A stretch of DNA of 64,000 bases from Acanthococcus lagerstroemiae (Eukaryota; Arthropoda; Insecta; Hemiptera; Eriococcidae). Positions 49,201 to 56,157 of this stretch are shown one piece after another. How positions within the stretch are numbered: the first letter of the stretch is position 1; each line of letters begins with the position of its first letter. The notes beneath the pieces are model-generated. The model made no database searches. It saw only the letters and a list, made by a program, of their open reading frames with translations, and had not been told where the DNA came from. The stretch covers positions 72,404,101 through 72,468,100 of the forward strand of contig CM063106.1 of NCBI GenBank assembly GCA_031841125.1. Reading direction: 5' to 3'. Both the position numbers and the translations under genes were made by a program.

Positions 49201-52200
49201 TGTTCACGTGCATAAACAGCATACACAGGTAGTGGACAACAAAAATGTAACAATGGTTAACAATGAACGGTAACAGCTGTACTACGTCGTGAATATTTAA
49301 ATGCGTTCTCAAGTCGCTATTTTGTAATTTGCCCCGTGGCTGAGTGGTTCGAGACAATTGCTGCATTTCAGTCAAATGTTTCAATGGACGCGAGTTCGAT
49401 TCCCCAATACAAAATTACTCGCCAGCAATTTTTTCATGTAAAAACGCTTTACATTGAGGGATGTTTACTTTACATTCAGGTTTCGTTAGCACTCGACGCA
49501 TGAATGATAAGCGCTTCTTGACGTCTGTAAAACACCAACGTAAACATTGCCTTTCTGATCAAGTAGTATGAAAAAATATATAAATATCAAATATATTGGA
49601 ATTGTAAGACATACCCAGGAGCGGATGTAGATACTAGATAATAACCACAATTTAGTAGTAATGAAATGAGGAGTTATCTGTCAAAAGGGCCTCATATTTT
49701 GGGTGGGCCCGCAGTCCAAGGGGCCCGGCCGGGGATTCCTCCATTCTCCCCAGTTGACAGATAACTCCTCAAATGTAGGTTTAATAATAATAATAATCAT
49801 TATTATTACTATTATTAAAAAAAAGCAAAATTATTGCATTGGGGAGCACGGCTCTCGTCGTCACTGGTTTCATGATTCTTATGAAAATCTGACAATTCAA
49901 AAGAAAAATAGGAATCCGCAAATAACCCCATAGCATATTGAAAACCAGGGGTGGGCAAAATCCGGGAACTCCAAGATTTAAATCCAAAATCCTGGTTTAA
50001 AAAAAAAAAAAAAAGATTTGAATTCAAAGTCTCAAATCCTTTTTAGAAAAAAATTTAAAATTTAAAATCCTATAAATCTTCTCAGTTTTCAGAAAAATTG
50101 GGATTTTAAATCCAAAATCCAATAATCTAATTTTGACTTCTAAATTGCAGTAACTCAGCAGTAAGCACCCACGCAATCTTCAGTCTACCATTGGTTGAGG
50201 ACGTTCGCACATAATTTCTGTTGTTTGTAGCTCAGCGCTAAAATGCTAATTGAAATCAGTGAAAGAAATAAATTTTTAGGACTTTACGTCAGGGACTGAA
50301 AGCTAGCCGAAAGCCGAACGATTTTGGCAAGAAAGCCGAAGCTGAAAGTCGGAAGCCGATTGGGCTCAAAAGCCGGAAGCAAAAGCCGAATCTTTTTCGG
50401 TTTTTTCGATTTTTTTCCGAGTGAAAAAGTATAGACTACTGATAATGAGAATTGCCAACAATCAACTCTTCAGAATCCCAGACTCCTTAAAAGCACCGAA
50501 GTGCTAGGCAACCGGAGGGGGGGGGGGAGGAAGAAGAAGTAATGATATTGTACAAACTACTCCAAAATCCGAAAGTCAGAAGCTGGAAAGCCGAGAGATT
50601 ATGGCATGAAAGCTAACGCCAAAAGTCAAAAGCTGATTGAGTTCAAAGTCGAAAACGGAAGCCGTATTTTTCAAGGTTAAAAGCTAAAGTCGAAAGCGAA
50701 AGCTTTATCGTTCGGCTTTCAGTCTCTGCTCACAGGAGACCGAAGGAGCTTCCTTTGCGTTCGCAGAATGCGACAAAAGGATGTAAAACTATCAATATGT
50801 AAGGTTAAATCCTCAAGATATTGATAAGTTAATAGTAAATTGTTAAAATTGATGAAATTATGATTTTTAGGGTGTTTGTCGCAGCGCTGTAAGCACCCTA
50901 TTTTTGGACTTGGATTTTAATTATGTGTGGAATCATCAAAATGCAAATCCTTCGCTAATAATTAGAAGTTGAATCCGAAATCCATTTTGAAAAAGGATTT
51001 GAAATCCAAAATCAGGATTTTTGGAAATTTTGGTTTAAAATACCTGAGGATTTAAATCCTGCCCAACCCTGTTGAAAACGCGCGCAAAACGTAAATCCAA
51101 CATGCAAAATGCAAAAAATGTATGTATTTGCGTAAACGCAAACAGTTGATAACCCTATACATATTATAGATTGAGTGGAGACCATTTAAAGGTACAATCA
51201 TCGATGTGAGGAAAGCAAATCTCGACATACATCAACTAGAATTGAATACTGATAAGTACTGCACGTGAGAGATTAATAATATGTACCTACACAAGGACAC
51301 AAATAATAAAAAACTAATATGATTTAATTTTCTGTTATCTAAGAAGATAAGTAAAAATCAAGAGTAATTAGCCAAAAATACAAAAGAGAAGAGGTGTTTT
51401 TAATTTTACAGACCACAGGAAGAAACATATCTAACAACGAAATTCATTCAAATTTACGTAACAATTTAATACAGCATTTAGAAAATTCACCATCAACTAT
51501 CTGTGTCGTCAAACAACGAAAGAGAAGGCTACTCCTGAAAGCACTGTAATTACGTAACATCAGATCACCAAAAATGCGGTTGTTACGTATATTCTAAATA
51601 GGTGAAGAAATTGTCGAACTTATCGCTAGATAAATTATTCAAAAATGCAAATGATATCTTGGAGAAGAGAATCATTACATCCCGGGTTAATTTACATGAT
51701 TTTTTACTCGATTACCCAGTCATCAGATTTTTATTGAAACCTACTACACCACTGTCAACCTACTGATTTTATTTTGCACGAAATATTGTAACAGTTTGCA
51801 ACGAAGCTACTATAATATTCACACAGTATTCAGAAGTGTTCCCTTGCGGAGATAAAAACCAGTGTAATTAGCATTCCTCATTATTAATGTCCATACAAAA
51901 CCATTAAAATGAAAAAAGAGGGGAACTAGAATCTCTGGATTTCGTAATCAAGTTTTAAAGACTGATAAGCAACGATAGAGCTCAAAATAGTAAAGATAAC
52001 CCGAAGATAACCATAAGTAACCTATCCAGCCATAATCTAGGACGAGGAATGCCAAAATTGTAATAACCGCGAACTATCTCACTGTAACTGGATTTTCGAA
52101 ATAATCGAAAAATCAAAATCTTCGTCGAGAGGCATTATTACTCAGTGTGTATCTTAATTCGACAAGACACAAAAATTAATTCAAAAGTCAGACAGACGAT

Positions 52201-52865
52201 TGAAATTCAATTAGCTATCGTGTTACAAATCTTTGTAAATTGTTCAATTGGTGGAACAAATCCAAAATCTCTGAAAAAAAAAACAGTGAGCAACAACGCA
52301 ACGTACCTTGGAATGATGCATTGTAATTATCGGGGTCCAGAAATCGTTTTAAGTAAACGGACGAAGATAAGATCAAATTATCAAGAACTCGATCTATGTA
52401 ATTCTGTAAAATGAATTCAGTTATAGGAAGCTGTCTTAATTTTGCATCGTGAGTTATTACACGTGATTGAAACGTACTTGCAGTTGTTTTTGTCTCTGCA
52501 AAATAAACTGTCTGTCAAGATTGCCCACAAGTTTCTTCGGTGGTAAGTCGATACCATAACTAGAAGCGTGCAGTTCTTTGTGCAGGGCTACGAATTCCTT
52601 GTAACGCTTGAAAACGGTCCACGTCTTAGGTTTGCTGTATCCTCGTTGGACTTTAATGATGTATTCCTAATTCATGAAACATACGGATTAATAAGAACAA
52701 AATACATATACGAGGGTAGAAAATTTCCACCATAGGAAAATAATAACTCGTTATTCAACTTACCGTGTGTCCGTCTACTAATCGCGAATTCTGGATAGTA
52801 CACGACAAGGGCACTGAATCATCAAACCAATTTTCATTCGCGGGTAGAGTTTCGAAAATTGCCAT
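29435..52865 (-). CDS. PXK: PXK, PX-domain pseudokinase with WH2-like tail (at least 8 exons)
   Basis: Exons read on the minus strand: 52865-52764, 52666-52478, (exon 3 uncertain), 45220-44991, 40589-40346, 39787-39545, 38516-38308, 34223-34128 and 29728-29435. All have GT-AG borders and phases that fit. Without exon 3 they give about 535 residues; human PXK has 578. PXK binds phosphoinositides on endosomes through its PX domain and has been linked to receptor trafficking and Na,K-ATPase regulation. Order: PX domain with KRYKEF and PPKKL, a linker beginning ASMALRGKPDF, a kinase-like fold, a basic segment, and a WH2-like motif at the C-terminus. The gene spans about 23 kb because its introns are full of mobile elements. 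It is head-to-head with CTF8. The only gap is the PX domain's last part (human NYLNVI...KFLDP), which should lie between 52478 and 45220. Confidence 0.93.
29901..30930. repeat. ~1-kb inverted duplication with DUF4817-like fragments
   Basis: The left arm 29901-30393 and right arm 30433-30930 are inverted copies with scattered differences and a loop of about 40 bases. Each arm has, from the outside in, a piece of LINE RT (GR-QFELRKGRGT-EA type), an AT-rich stretch, and a fragment reading ALWSGEHRSF-VETFI with VATQRVFQK. The last resembles the DUF4817 helix-turn-helix found in arthropod transposon proteins. Only the right arm continues into the minus-strand LINE at 30935, so the left arm is the added copy. 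It lies in the last PXK intron and a transcript could fold into a long double-stranded stem. Confidence 0.85.
30931..33440 (-). pseudogene. RTE-like LINE, minus strand, split by a TIR element
   Basis: Minus frames from about 33440 give an APE endonuclease start (ELRIGTWNIRILNEVGKLEN), then IINTAGKRGQLGVGIIMNK and VKVQVYMPKGGYSEEEVEKI, and after the insertion at 31901-32815 its end (YAWKSPGDRRRYQIDYIMTR, DCDHNLVVVKC). The linker and part of the RT follow down to 30931. Many frameshifts are present. It belongs to the same family as 11186-11942, 43290-44870 and 48270-49775. Confidence 0.85.
31901..32815. mobile_element. ~915-bp TIR element with TTGACACA words
   Basis: Ends: left CAGGGTCACGGGCTGTTAGT then TGACACAG, and right, inverted, TAGGGTCACGGGTTGTTAGT then TGACACAG. 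These are inverted repeats of about 28 bp with two differences. It interrupts the LINE between its GAATTTTGTGAGCAA and TAAATTAATTATTGG blocks, both of which can be followed in the sister copy near 48795. The words GTCAATCAACA, GTGTCAGTTGACAC and TTTAGTTGACAG recur inside. One short frame (32562-32780) has no known domain. Flanking bases do not form a clear duplication. Confidence 0.85.
33441..34127. other. PXK intron sequence, no gene
   Basis: Around 33950-34050 there is a hAT-like end (inverse CTGCATGCGTAGCCAAGGGG) related to the CAG..GCGTAAC ends at 45835-46030, but its partner is unclear. The rest is ordinary AT-rich sequence. Confidence 0.4.
34450..34605. repeat. Degenerate short-unit repeat, left part
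   Basis: Repeated TGTATGATTTTCC-like units of about 13-15 bases (TTCCTTGTATTATTC, TCTGTATGATATT, TTCCGCATGTGATTTTC, CTGTATGTTTTC). The same unit fills 37590-38035, on the other side of the LINE at 34606-37565, so one array appears to have been split by the LINE. Confidence 0.7.
34606..35472 (+). pseudogene. RTE-like LINE, RT part (5' half of a split copy)
   Basis: Broken plus frames read DQPKEQAGFKKGYV, then FIDFNRAFDSVKHW (RT block A), then NLRFADDTILLSNDL (RT block C with an intact FADD) followed by MAEDLNSESDRVGLTINVSK, and later VIPTLIYGAQTWPLTKSQ and FRMLRSIMK. Block order is correct but several frameshifts separate them. The sequence breaks at about 35472 and resumes at 37262. Confidence 0.85.
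35473..36770. repeat. C-rich, satellite-like block inside a LINE
   Basis: It begins with a run of C. About 1.2 kb is very C/T-rich on the plus strand and made of degenerate recurring phrases (TCACCAAGGACTT, CCTCCACCAGGA, GGGCCTTCATCTCC, CCACAACCATGA-like). Because TAA, TAG and TGA are rare in such sequence, all plus frames look open and give Pro/Ser/Thr/His-rich text. That is a composition effect, not a gene: the amino-acid text differs in every frame with no conserved one. Phrase spacing suggests an old satellite with a unit of roughly 125 bp. Confidence 0.65.
36771..37205. repeat. Two tandem 250-bp copies with ATTATGTC words
   Basis: AAAAAATTGA occurs at 36771 and 37021, an exact 250-bp step, and the two units match over most of their length (AAGGGGCAGGGT, GATTTGTGATC/GACTTGTGATC, TTATGTTGGTTATGTCT, CTGATCTGCCCCTGCAATTT). 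Inside each unit ATTATGT and TTATGTC words recur about eight times between AGGGGCAGGGTGGGCAA and GATCTGCCCCT, which may be a hAT-like end pair. Confidence 0.8.
37262..37575 (+). pseudogene. RTE-like LINE, 3' half of the split copy
   Basis: Resumes the ORF2 tail: RDDTARLDNIRK, then WRIKKAKLSFAGHIARGADK, then RRPPTRWRGELVREFG. This is the post-RT domain with the usual W-x-GH-AR and RP-TRW-DEL motifs. With 34606-35472 it makes one LINE, interrupted by 1.8 kb of C-rich and word-built repeats. Confidence 0.82.
37590..38035. repeat. Degenerate short-unit repeat, right part
   Basis: Some 30 imperfect units of about 13-15 bases around TACATGATTTTC and CTATATGATTTTC fill this block. See 34450-34605 for the matching left part. 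Confidence 0.75.
38308..45220 (-). CDS. PXK: PXK exons for the linker and pseudokinase domain
   Basis: Exon 45220-44991 reads DSAFQYASMALRGKPDF ... LPDIGWRFKKQY ... WISEYGVDKCLNDKE, aligning with human KDIGWRIRKKY and LGPDKYLSDKD. Exon 40589-40346 starts HPYIVPIVTGN and includes KGSLRDLIYSK and ALAFLHQKKIPYG. Exon 39787-39545 continues NLHSGNIF, ISDVENGIFGL and LEDVDVYCFGHVLYEMAFGE. Exon 38516-38308 reads PVLELILASSPKKLPSVSEL and ends in KRCQTTIENRM. The catalytic loop HRDxxxxN is NLHSGN and DFG is DVE. This matches the degraded motifs of vertebrate PXK, and the protein is expected to lack ordinary kinase activity. Confidence 0.93.
38578..39210. repeat. Tandem ~120-bp pair and GGCAGTACTGC words
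   Basis: CAACTAC(C)GCACAAAGATTTTT at 38583 returns at 38699 as CAACTACCCCACAAAGATTT, with ATTGCCAC(G/T)TCACTGCCAGTTGATT returning as ACTGCCACTTCACTATCAG. From 38800 to 39210 the words AGCAGTA, CAGTACTGC and GGCAA recur without a period. This is PXK intron sequence, non-coding. Confidence 0.65.
39422..39445. repeat. (GCAT)6 microsatellite
   Basis: Six perfect copies of GCAT in the PXK intron, about 100 bp before the 39545 exon border. Confidence 0.95.
40740..41035 (-). pseudogene. LINE ORF2 tail fragment, minus strand
   Basis: Minus frames give LGWGQQRFQYIQQIIKDV and CKCYYEMKELAQDRE, the style of the extreme C-terminus of CR1/RTE-like ORF2 proteins (family pattern MKxLAQDRExW). The reverse transcriptase is missing. 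Confidence 0.6.
41043..41165 (+). pseudogene. LINE reverse-transcriptase fragment
   Basis: The plus frame reads HAGFMRGRGTREQILNVRQL, then CREFNVPLVLCFLDYNK. This is RT block 2-A (pattern QxGFRxGRGTxDAIFxLRQL ... LYLCFIDYxKAFD). It stops just before the AFD motif, immediately ahead of the Jockey insertion at 41220. Confidence 0.8.
41220..42860 (+). mobile_element. Jockey-clade LINE ORF2, intact frame, truncated in the RT
   Basis: A single open frame of 546 codons. An APE-type endonuclease occupies roughly residues 14-235: LAWNANGL near residue 19, ISESHL, AGGDFHAKH around residue 144, and SSDHSPLL with Asp222-His223. The linker follows, then the start of the RT (KGKTDGLGQITNKMV, KLAKVIMLPKPGKELDD, SYRPISLLPTLS). 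At about 42798 the family sequence stops and 20 unrelated residues lead to a stop codon, so the RT catalytic core is absent. The usual Asn in GGDFNAKH is His149 here. The undamaged frame suggests a recent insertion. Minus-strand pieces of a Jockey RT at 61905-63480 could belong to a related family. It is inside a PXK intron. Confidence 0.92.
42798..43085. other. Sequence replacing the Jockey 3' part
   Basis: Follows the breakpoint of the Jockey ORF. It has a small hairpin (GGGGTAGCAGGAGCTACCCC) near 42854 and a GC-rich stretch to about 42985, then AT-rich sequence. The origin is unknown. It may be the 3' region of another element. Confidence 0.35.
43086..43275 (-). repeat. tRNA-derived SINE, copy 2
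   Basis: Read on the minus strand: GGTCTGGTTGGCTGAGTGG, then GCGCGCTGGTTTCGG, GGGTTCAAGCCC (a good B box), GTAACTCGCTGCAG, CTAAGACAGCCCTAAC, and GGTAATGCTCGAAAGG. Same order and body as 3642-3840. This copy keeps the better internal promoter boxes of the two. Confidence 0.88.
43290..44870 (-). pseudogene. RTE-like LINE, minus strand
   Basis: Minus frames give the linker (MEFEERRKKASNITNKEGEP, VRKWVKYVGLYSN), RT block YRTISFLSHASKIITRIIYR and DDQFEFRKSRGTREVV, and a later RT block where FADD reads FVDA (MLRFVDAIVLLI). The active site is lost. It is interrupted at 44276-44574 by a short TIR element; the upstream part resumes to 44870. Confidence 0.85.
44276..44574. mobile_element. TIR element (299 bp) inside a LINE
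   Basis: Left end TATTCGGACCGGGCAAA and its exact inverse at the right end (TTTGCCCGGTCCGAATA). The interior is non-coding. The LINE sequence continues on both sides. Confidence 0.85.
45353..45515. mobile_element. hAT-type MITE (163 bp)
   Basis: Ends CATAGGCGCAACCAG and, inverted, CATAGGCGCAACCAA. Flanked by GTTACATC and ATTACATC, an 8-bp duplication with one change. It lies about 130 bp upstream of the 45220 PXK exon border, in the intron. Confidence 0.88.
45835..46030. mobile_element. hAT-type MITE (196 bp)
   Basis: Ends CAGCGGCGTAACTAGG and, inverted, CAGGCGCGTAACCAAGG. The exact 8-bp duplication ATTGGTTG flanks it at 45827-45834 and 46031-46038. The G-rich interior has no coding capacity. 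It is inserted at the 3' end of the LINE to its right. Confidence 0.93.
46031..47133 (-). pseudogene. RTE-like LINE, minus strand, 5'-truncated
   Basis: The minus frame at 47115-47090 begins NYAYRPISL (RT block 1). Then YNKVFDSINHNFLLHAL (block A), ILTDATGPYFNIEKGVRQED and PILFHCSLEEVF (block B) follow to 46669. The tail at 46020-46283 reads LDNNNFITLCRRQKWNWAGH and VAMMKGD. Frameshifts separate the blocks. The copy begins abruptly near 47133, a normal 5' truncation. Confidence 0.85.
47134..47179 (-). other. Candidate PXK exon 3 (weak)
   Basis: This 46-nt stretch has the one length class (1 mod 3) that would join exon 2 to the 45220 exon in frame, and reads LFPLISLTVEVFYDP, loosely like the end of the PX domain (human pattern CELVKKFLDP). 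Against it: the acceptor TGCAAG and donor GTTTTC are poor, it would leave out about half of the expected residues, and it abuts the truncated LINE at 46031-47133. An alternative acceptor TTTCACCAG near 47268 makes a longer exon without better similarity. Confidence 0.25.
48932..49579. mobile_element. TIR element with a hairpin and a tRNA-like segment
   Basis: ATACTACTTGATCAGAA at about 49018 returns inverted at about 49555, with flanking ATATTTTTT/AAAAAATAT making arms of about 27 bp. Before the left arm, 48939-49000 folds by itself (CAAGAGTCAAAA, CATGGCGA, TCGCCATG, TTTTGGCTCTTG). Inside, 49331-49412 reads GTGGCTGAGTGGTTCGAGAC ... GAGTTCGATTCCCC, with A- and B-box-like motifs but no closing acceptor stem. 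It may be a SINE head inside a DNA element. The insertion splits the LINE at 48270-49790. Confidence 0.75.
49668..49770. mobile_element. Snap-back MITE, copy 3 (103 bp)
   Basis: Ends GAGGAGTTATCTGTCAAAAG and the inverse CTGACAGATAACTCCTC-type right arm. Flanked by AAAT at 49664-49667 and 49771-49774. The host is a LINE whose uninterrupted form is seen at 11733-11760 (opposite strand, GTAGTAATGAAATGCAGG), so the 4-bp duplication can be checked directly. Confidence 0.92.
49946..51071. mobile_element. hAT-type word-built element (word AAATCCAAAATCC)
   Basis: Starts CAGGGGTGGGCAAAATCC and ends GGATTTAAATCCTGCCCAAC then CCTG. The exact 8-bp duplication TTGAAAAC flanks it (49938-49945 and 51072-51079). 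AAATCCAAAATCC, GATTTAAATCC and GGATTT variants fill both flanks of the interior. Another element is nested at 50290-50728. There is no transposase. Confidence 0.95.
50290..50728. mobile_element. Nested word-built element (word AAAGCCGAA)
   Basis: Starts CAGGGACTGAAAGC and ends GCTTTCAGTCTCTG, an inverted pair. AAAGCCGAA, GAAGCCGA, AAAGTCGAAA and similar words make up most of its 439 bp. A target duplication is not clear. It interrupts the AAATCC element, so it is younger. Confidence 0.85.
51072..52477. other. PXK intron 2 sequence
   Basis: GCAAAATGCAAA words run at 51080-51160, ending TAACCCTA, perhaps one more word-built remnant. The remainder is AT-rich with no recognised gene. The missing PX-domain exon was searched for here by eye and not found. 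Confidence 0.4.
52478..52865 (-). CDS. PXK: PXK exons 1-2: N-terminus and PX domain
   Basis: Exon 1 (52865-52764, 34 codons) starts MAIFETLPANENWFDDSVPL, matching the vertebrate pattern of short acidic leader then DDTVPLTAAI. Exon 2 (52666-52478, 63 codons) starts EYIIKVQRGY and holds the phosphoinositide-contact motif KRYKEF at residues 54-59 and PPKKLVGNLD at 76-85, ending RQKQLQ. Both exons end in phase 0 at GTAAGT and GTACGT donors. No ATG lies further upstream in frame with family similarity. Confidence 0.93.
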
Positions 52866-53600
52866 TGATTTATCATTGGTAAATGCCAATTTTGCAACAA
52901 TGTAAGTTTACTGCATTACTAAACGTTTACAGAAACATTAGACGTATAATTGCAACGAATAAGAAACAACATTTATACAGATGAATACGCAGTACTTAGG
53001 AATATTAATTTCACATTGTCAGTTGTTCCCCAGCATCTCTTTAACTATAACTAACAATCAGAAATCACCTTAATCAGTTTGTACATCTCTAGTTATCTGC
53101 TCTGGTTTTGATAAAAAATGAATGTTAGCTTGAGAACGTTGTTGTCAGAGATGCTTTTCGACGTGTCGTGTCGAATCTGGAATGTCGAATACTGTCGAAT
53201 AGATTCGTTATTCTACGTTCACATAGAGGCAAGAGCACCCAATAATGCACGCCTTCAATATTAAAATGGATAAAATGTACTTTAAGTTAGATTGATAGAT
53301 GGTCCATTTTCTCAGACTCATATATACAAAAACTTCCGTTTTAGGCTAAAGAAAAGCAAACAAACAAAACGAAATTTTTGTAAACACAGGGACACAGGGA
53401 AAGAGGGACCCGCCAAAATTGGTAGTGTGATAATAAAGATAAGGGTGAAATAGAAAGGAATCAAATTTCGAAGATTTGGTAGAGGTAGAATCGGGTTGTA
53501 AATTTAAACAGTTTGTGCTTTAAATTATTAGTCCATTGAATCAATAAAGTGCTGATGATATTCTCAATATCTGAGTTGTTTTGGGCCCAAAGGAGGAGAT
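52866..53600. promoter_or_regulatory. Shared 735-bp divergent PXK/CTF8 promoter region
   Basis: PXK starts leftward at 52865 and CTF8 rightward at 53601, so both 5' leaders and core promoters must lie here unless upstream non-coding exons exist. No TATA element is obvious at a useful distance from either start. The assignment is by position. Confidence 0.5.
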
Positions 53601-54113
53601 ATGCCTGTCATAGTTAAATTGTAAGTATATAATTTTCTCCCTTCAAGCAAAACAACGTGAGACATTAATGTAATTATGAGTAATCCCTGGTTTCATTAGA
53701 GAACTTTTTTTTTCAGAGATACCTTGGCTGGAGAAACTGAGATGGCTATAATTGAATTACAAGGTGAACTGGAAGGTAGAACAGAATCAGATTTACAATC
53801 CCAGTTCATTGGAGATCTCTACTTCAAAACACAACTTGTATGTACCATCGGATTATCATATCTCTATTAATGACCAGACTATTGAATAACATCTGTTTTT
53901 ATTAAACTTCCGAAGGATGGAACAATTCTTCCTGTATTGATAATTGGTCACCATATTCTTAACGGAAAAATACAGAACTTGGAGAAGCCTTTCGCTGTTA
54001 TGGAACGAGATAAGATTTCAGATGACAGTGCCGAATTCAAAATAAAAGCGATCATTACTAAAAAAATTTCATTTAAAACGCGACCTAAACCAATAATTAG
54101 CAATAATTCATGA
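53601..54113 (+). CDS. CHTF8: CTF8, subunit of the Ctf18 clamp loader (3 exons)
   Basis: Exons 53601-53620, 53717-53837 and 53916-54113 join in frame to 112 residues; human CHTF8 has 121. CTF8 and DCC1 bind the C-terminus of CTF18 and form the alternative RFC complex that loads PCNA and supports sister-chromatid cohesion in the nucleus. Start MPVIVKL, then EMAIIELQGELEGR (human pattern VLMELQGEIEAR), LIGDLYFKT-like FIGDLYFKTQ, VLIIGHHILNGKIQNLEKPF (nearly the human GHHILYGKIIHLEKPF), and the C-terminal KKISFKTRPKPII. The first exon holds only 20 coding bases and ends at GTAAGT. The gene is head-to-head with PXK and ends 2 kb from the NADK2 stop on the other strand. Confidence 0.95.
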
Positions 54114-56096
54114 TGCTGTACAATAGGAAACGTAATTTCTGTGTTTCGTATGTTTTAAGCATTAGTAGGTACCGAAAATAATAAAATGAATTGTTATTGT
54201 TACGAATTGCATTCTCAGTCACTGTTCTGGTGAAATCTTCTAAGAACCTTAGAACCAATTTACTTGAGAGCGATGAGTGTATTTCATGAACTTTCTCTTT
54301 AAAGTATTTCTGCGTGTTGTATAAAACTAGAATGTCGAACAAATGTTGGGTCAAAGTTCAACCTTGTGTCTTAATAGTCTATAGTCTGAAAACATACTTT
54401 AGAGGCTTTAGGTTTTGGGGTTTATTTGAAGCCGAAAGCGTTTCCCCCACTGCCACCATTCAAGTTATTACCTCTGAGAACAATAAAAGTGTTCATTTTT
54501 TCAAGCGAGGAAATTTTTAACTAGACGGTAAAAAACTGATTTTCTAAACCTCTGCCTGCTTACTTATGAATGGTTGATCTTAGTCAGTAACACGTAACAA
54601 TGTTGCTTAGTGGGCCGGTTTCGAGATGTTACCCAAAATGAACAGTTTAGGAACCTAATTGAGAAGTAACTTCTGATGAACCTGTACAATTAAACGAGAA
54701 CCAGCTCCGTTTGTTTGGGTTTTCAGAATTAACTGAGATTCTTCCACACAGTATTTAACAAAAACTAGTGTTTCTTTTATTCTCAAAAGGAAGGCGATTG
54801 ACATATTATCAAGAAAACCATCGTCCCGAATTCCCGCCCAAAAATGAAATGGAATTTTTCAGATTTTCACTTTTGACGAGGGTTAGCTATGTAATGTGTA
54901 GTTTAATTATGTAATGGTACTTTACACGCGTACAGAATTTATGCGGAGAATACCGAGTATTCCTATTTGCCGACACAAGAAGTCAATACGTCAACATCGT
55001 CTTCACATTCCATACTACCTCACATTTTTATCCTTGTATACTATGAAAAGTCGCTGTGTGGCCAAGTGATATTTGAATACACTCACTAACGTTCTAGGGA
55101 CATAGTGACTAAGTATAGCATAATCGAGATGGACTTCCCCCTTGGTAGTTCCAAGAACAAAGCATTACAATTGCAGGGCGGGTTACCACCAGACCAGAAA
55201 GGTTGGTACTGTGCATGTGCACGTCGTGGACAGCTGACTCAACATAGTGAAACACGTGGCTAGTAAGCGAACTGCGGCTGCACACTCTTCGGCATAACGA
55301 AGGAACACTCCAAGGCAACAAAATCGAGGGGAAAGCAGCGGCAAACTACCCTGACTAACCCTGCCTAGGAAAAGTCGTGCGTCATGAGGCGGTGACCGCC
55401 AACATCCGGCATCGGATACGGCACGTCACTGATTGATTGACTCTGAATAATATTTTCGTTGTAACAGTACATTACACAACGAAAGAAAAAGTTATGAAAT
55501 ACTACAATCGTGAGTTTGTATCACGAGCTGAAGGTGAGGGTGCAACATAGTAGTCGCGTTTCACTATTTTCTCCCAAGTGGCATACGATATTCAACACCT
55601 TCTAAGATAAAATATTAAAAAATGGGAGCAGCAATTAGGTAATGAAGGAATTTTCGAGCAGGTGTTGAAAAAAGAATTAAACCTTGACTTCTGGTGCTAC
55701 ATTTTAGGTTTAAATGTGTTCTTTCTGCTACATTAACTAATCAAGAGCTATGTGAATGAATAATTCGACTCGTATCTATCAACGAATAATAATTACTGAA
55801 AATCACTAATAAATCATTCGCCTCACAAGAATATTCAATTACTGGTAAGAAAAGTAACAACGTTTTAATACGTGTAAAAGAACATTAAATGTCTACAAAA
55901 CATGAATTAGATAACAATATTAATACAAAGGAAACATGCCAATACTTTTTGAAATTATAAATCGCAAGGATCATGAGCCTAAGATACAGTGTATTTGTGA
56001 GGTTTGCTGCTCTTGTTCTTTGAAGCAAGAAATATATACTTCGAATTTACCTCAGTAGGAATGACAGTTCTCGATTGTGCCTCAAGTAGGACACCT
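54114..56096. other. Intergenic DNA between CTF8 and NADK2 3' ends
   Basis: No gene recognised. 55100-55440 is less AT-rich and has an open minus frame without known domains; it may be an unrecognised repeat. The remainder is AT-rich. Confidence 0.4.
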
Positions 56097-56102
56097 TTTA
56101 TT
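56097..56102 (-). terminator. NADK2 polyadenylation signal AATAAA
   Basis: A minus-strand AATAAA about 56 bases after the NADK2 stop codon. Confidence 0.6.
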
Positions 56103-56157
56103 CTTCGAAATTTCTTATCAGCTTTGATCTGTAGCCAGTTTCCAAATTTGAAGAGCA

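Larger units (their letters stand above)
48270..49790 (+). pseudogene. RTE-like LINE, plus strand, with two insertions
   Basis: Plus frames carry an endonuclease start (LRIGAWKVRILNEVGNLENL type), then MVKVYMPTGSYSDEDVEKIY and a later RRYQVDYIMP. The sequence is cut near 48932, resumes near 49580 (QYWNCKT equivalent), is cut again by the MITE at 49668-49770, and runs into TAGGTTTAA and an ATT microsatellite. Same family as 30931-33440. Confidence 0.8.

Noticed and set aside
49331..49412. A tRNA gene with a long variable arm
   Set aside because: A- and B-box-like motifs are present, but the 5' GCCCCGT does not pair with the 3' end, so no acceptor stem forms. It is kept only as a tRNA-like segment.
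49938..51079. Direct TTGAAAAC pair as a chance repeat
   Set aside because: The pair sits exactly at the two inverted CAGGG ends, so it is a target duplication rather than chance.
55109..55321. Minus frame of 70 codons in the less AT-rich block
   Set aside because: No recognisable domain, signal or splice context. It may be a repeat; not enough to call a gene.
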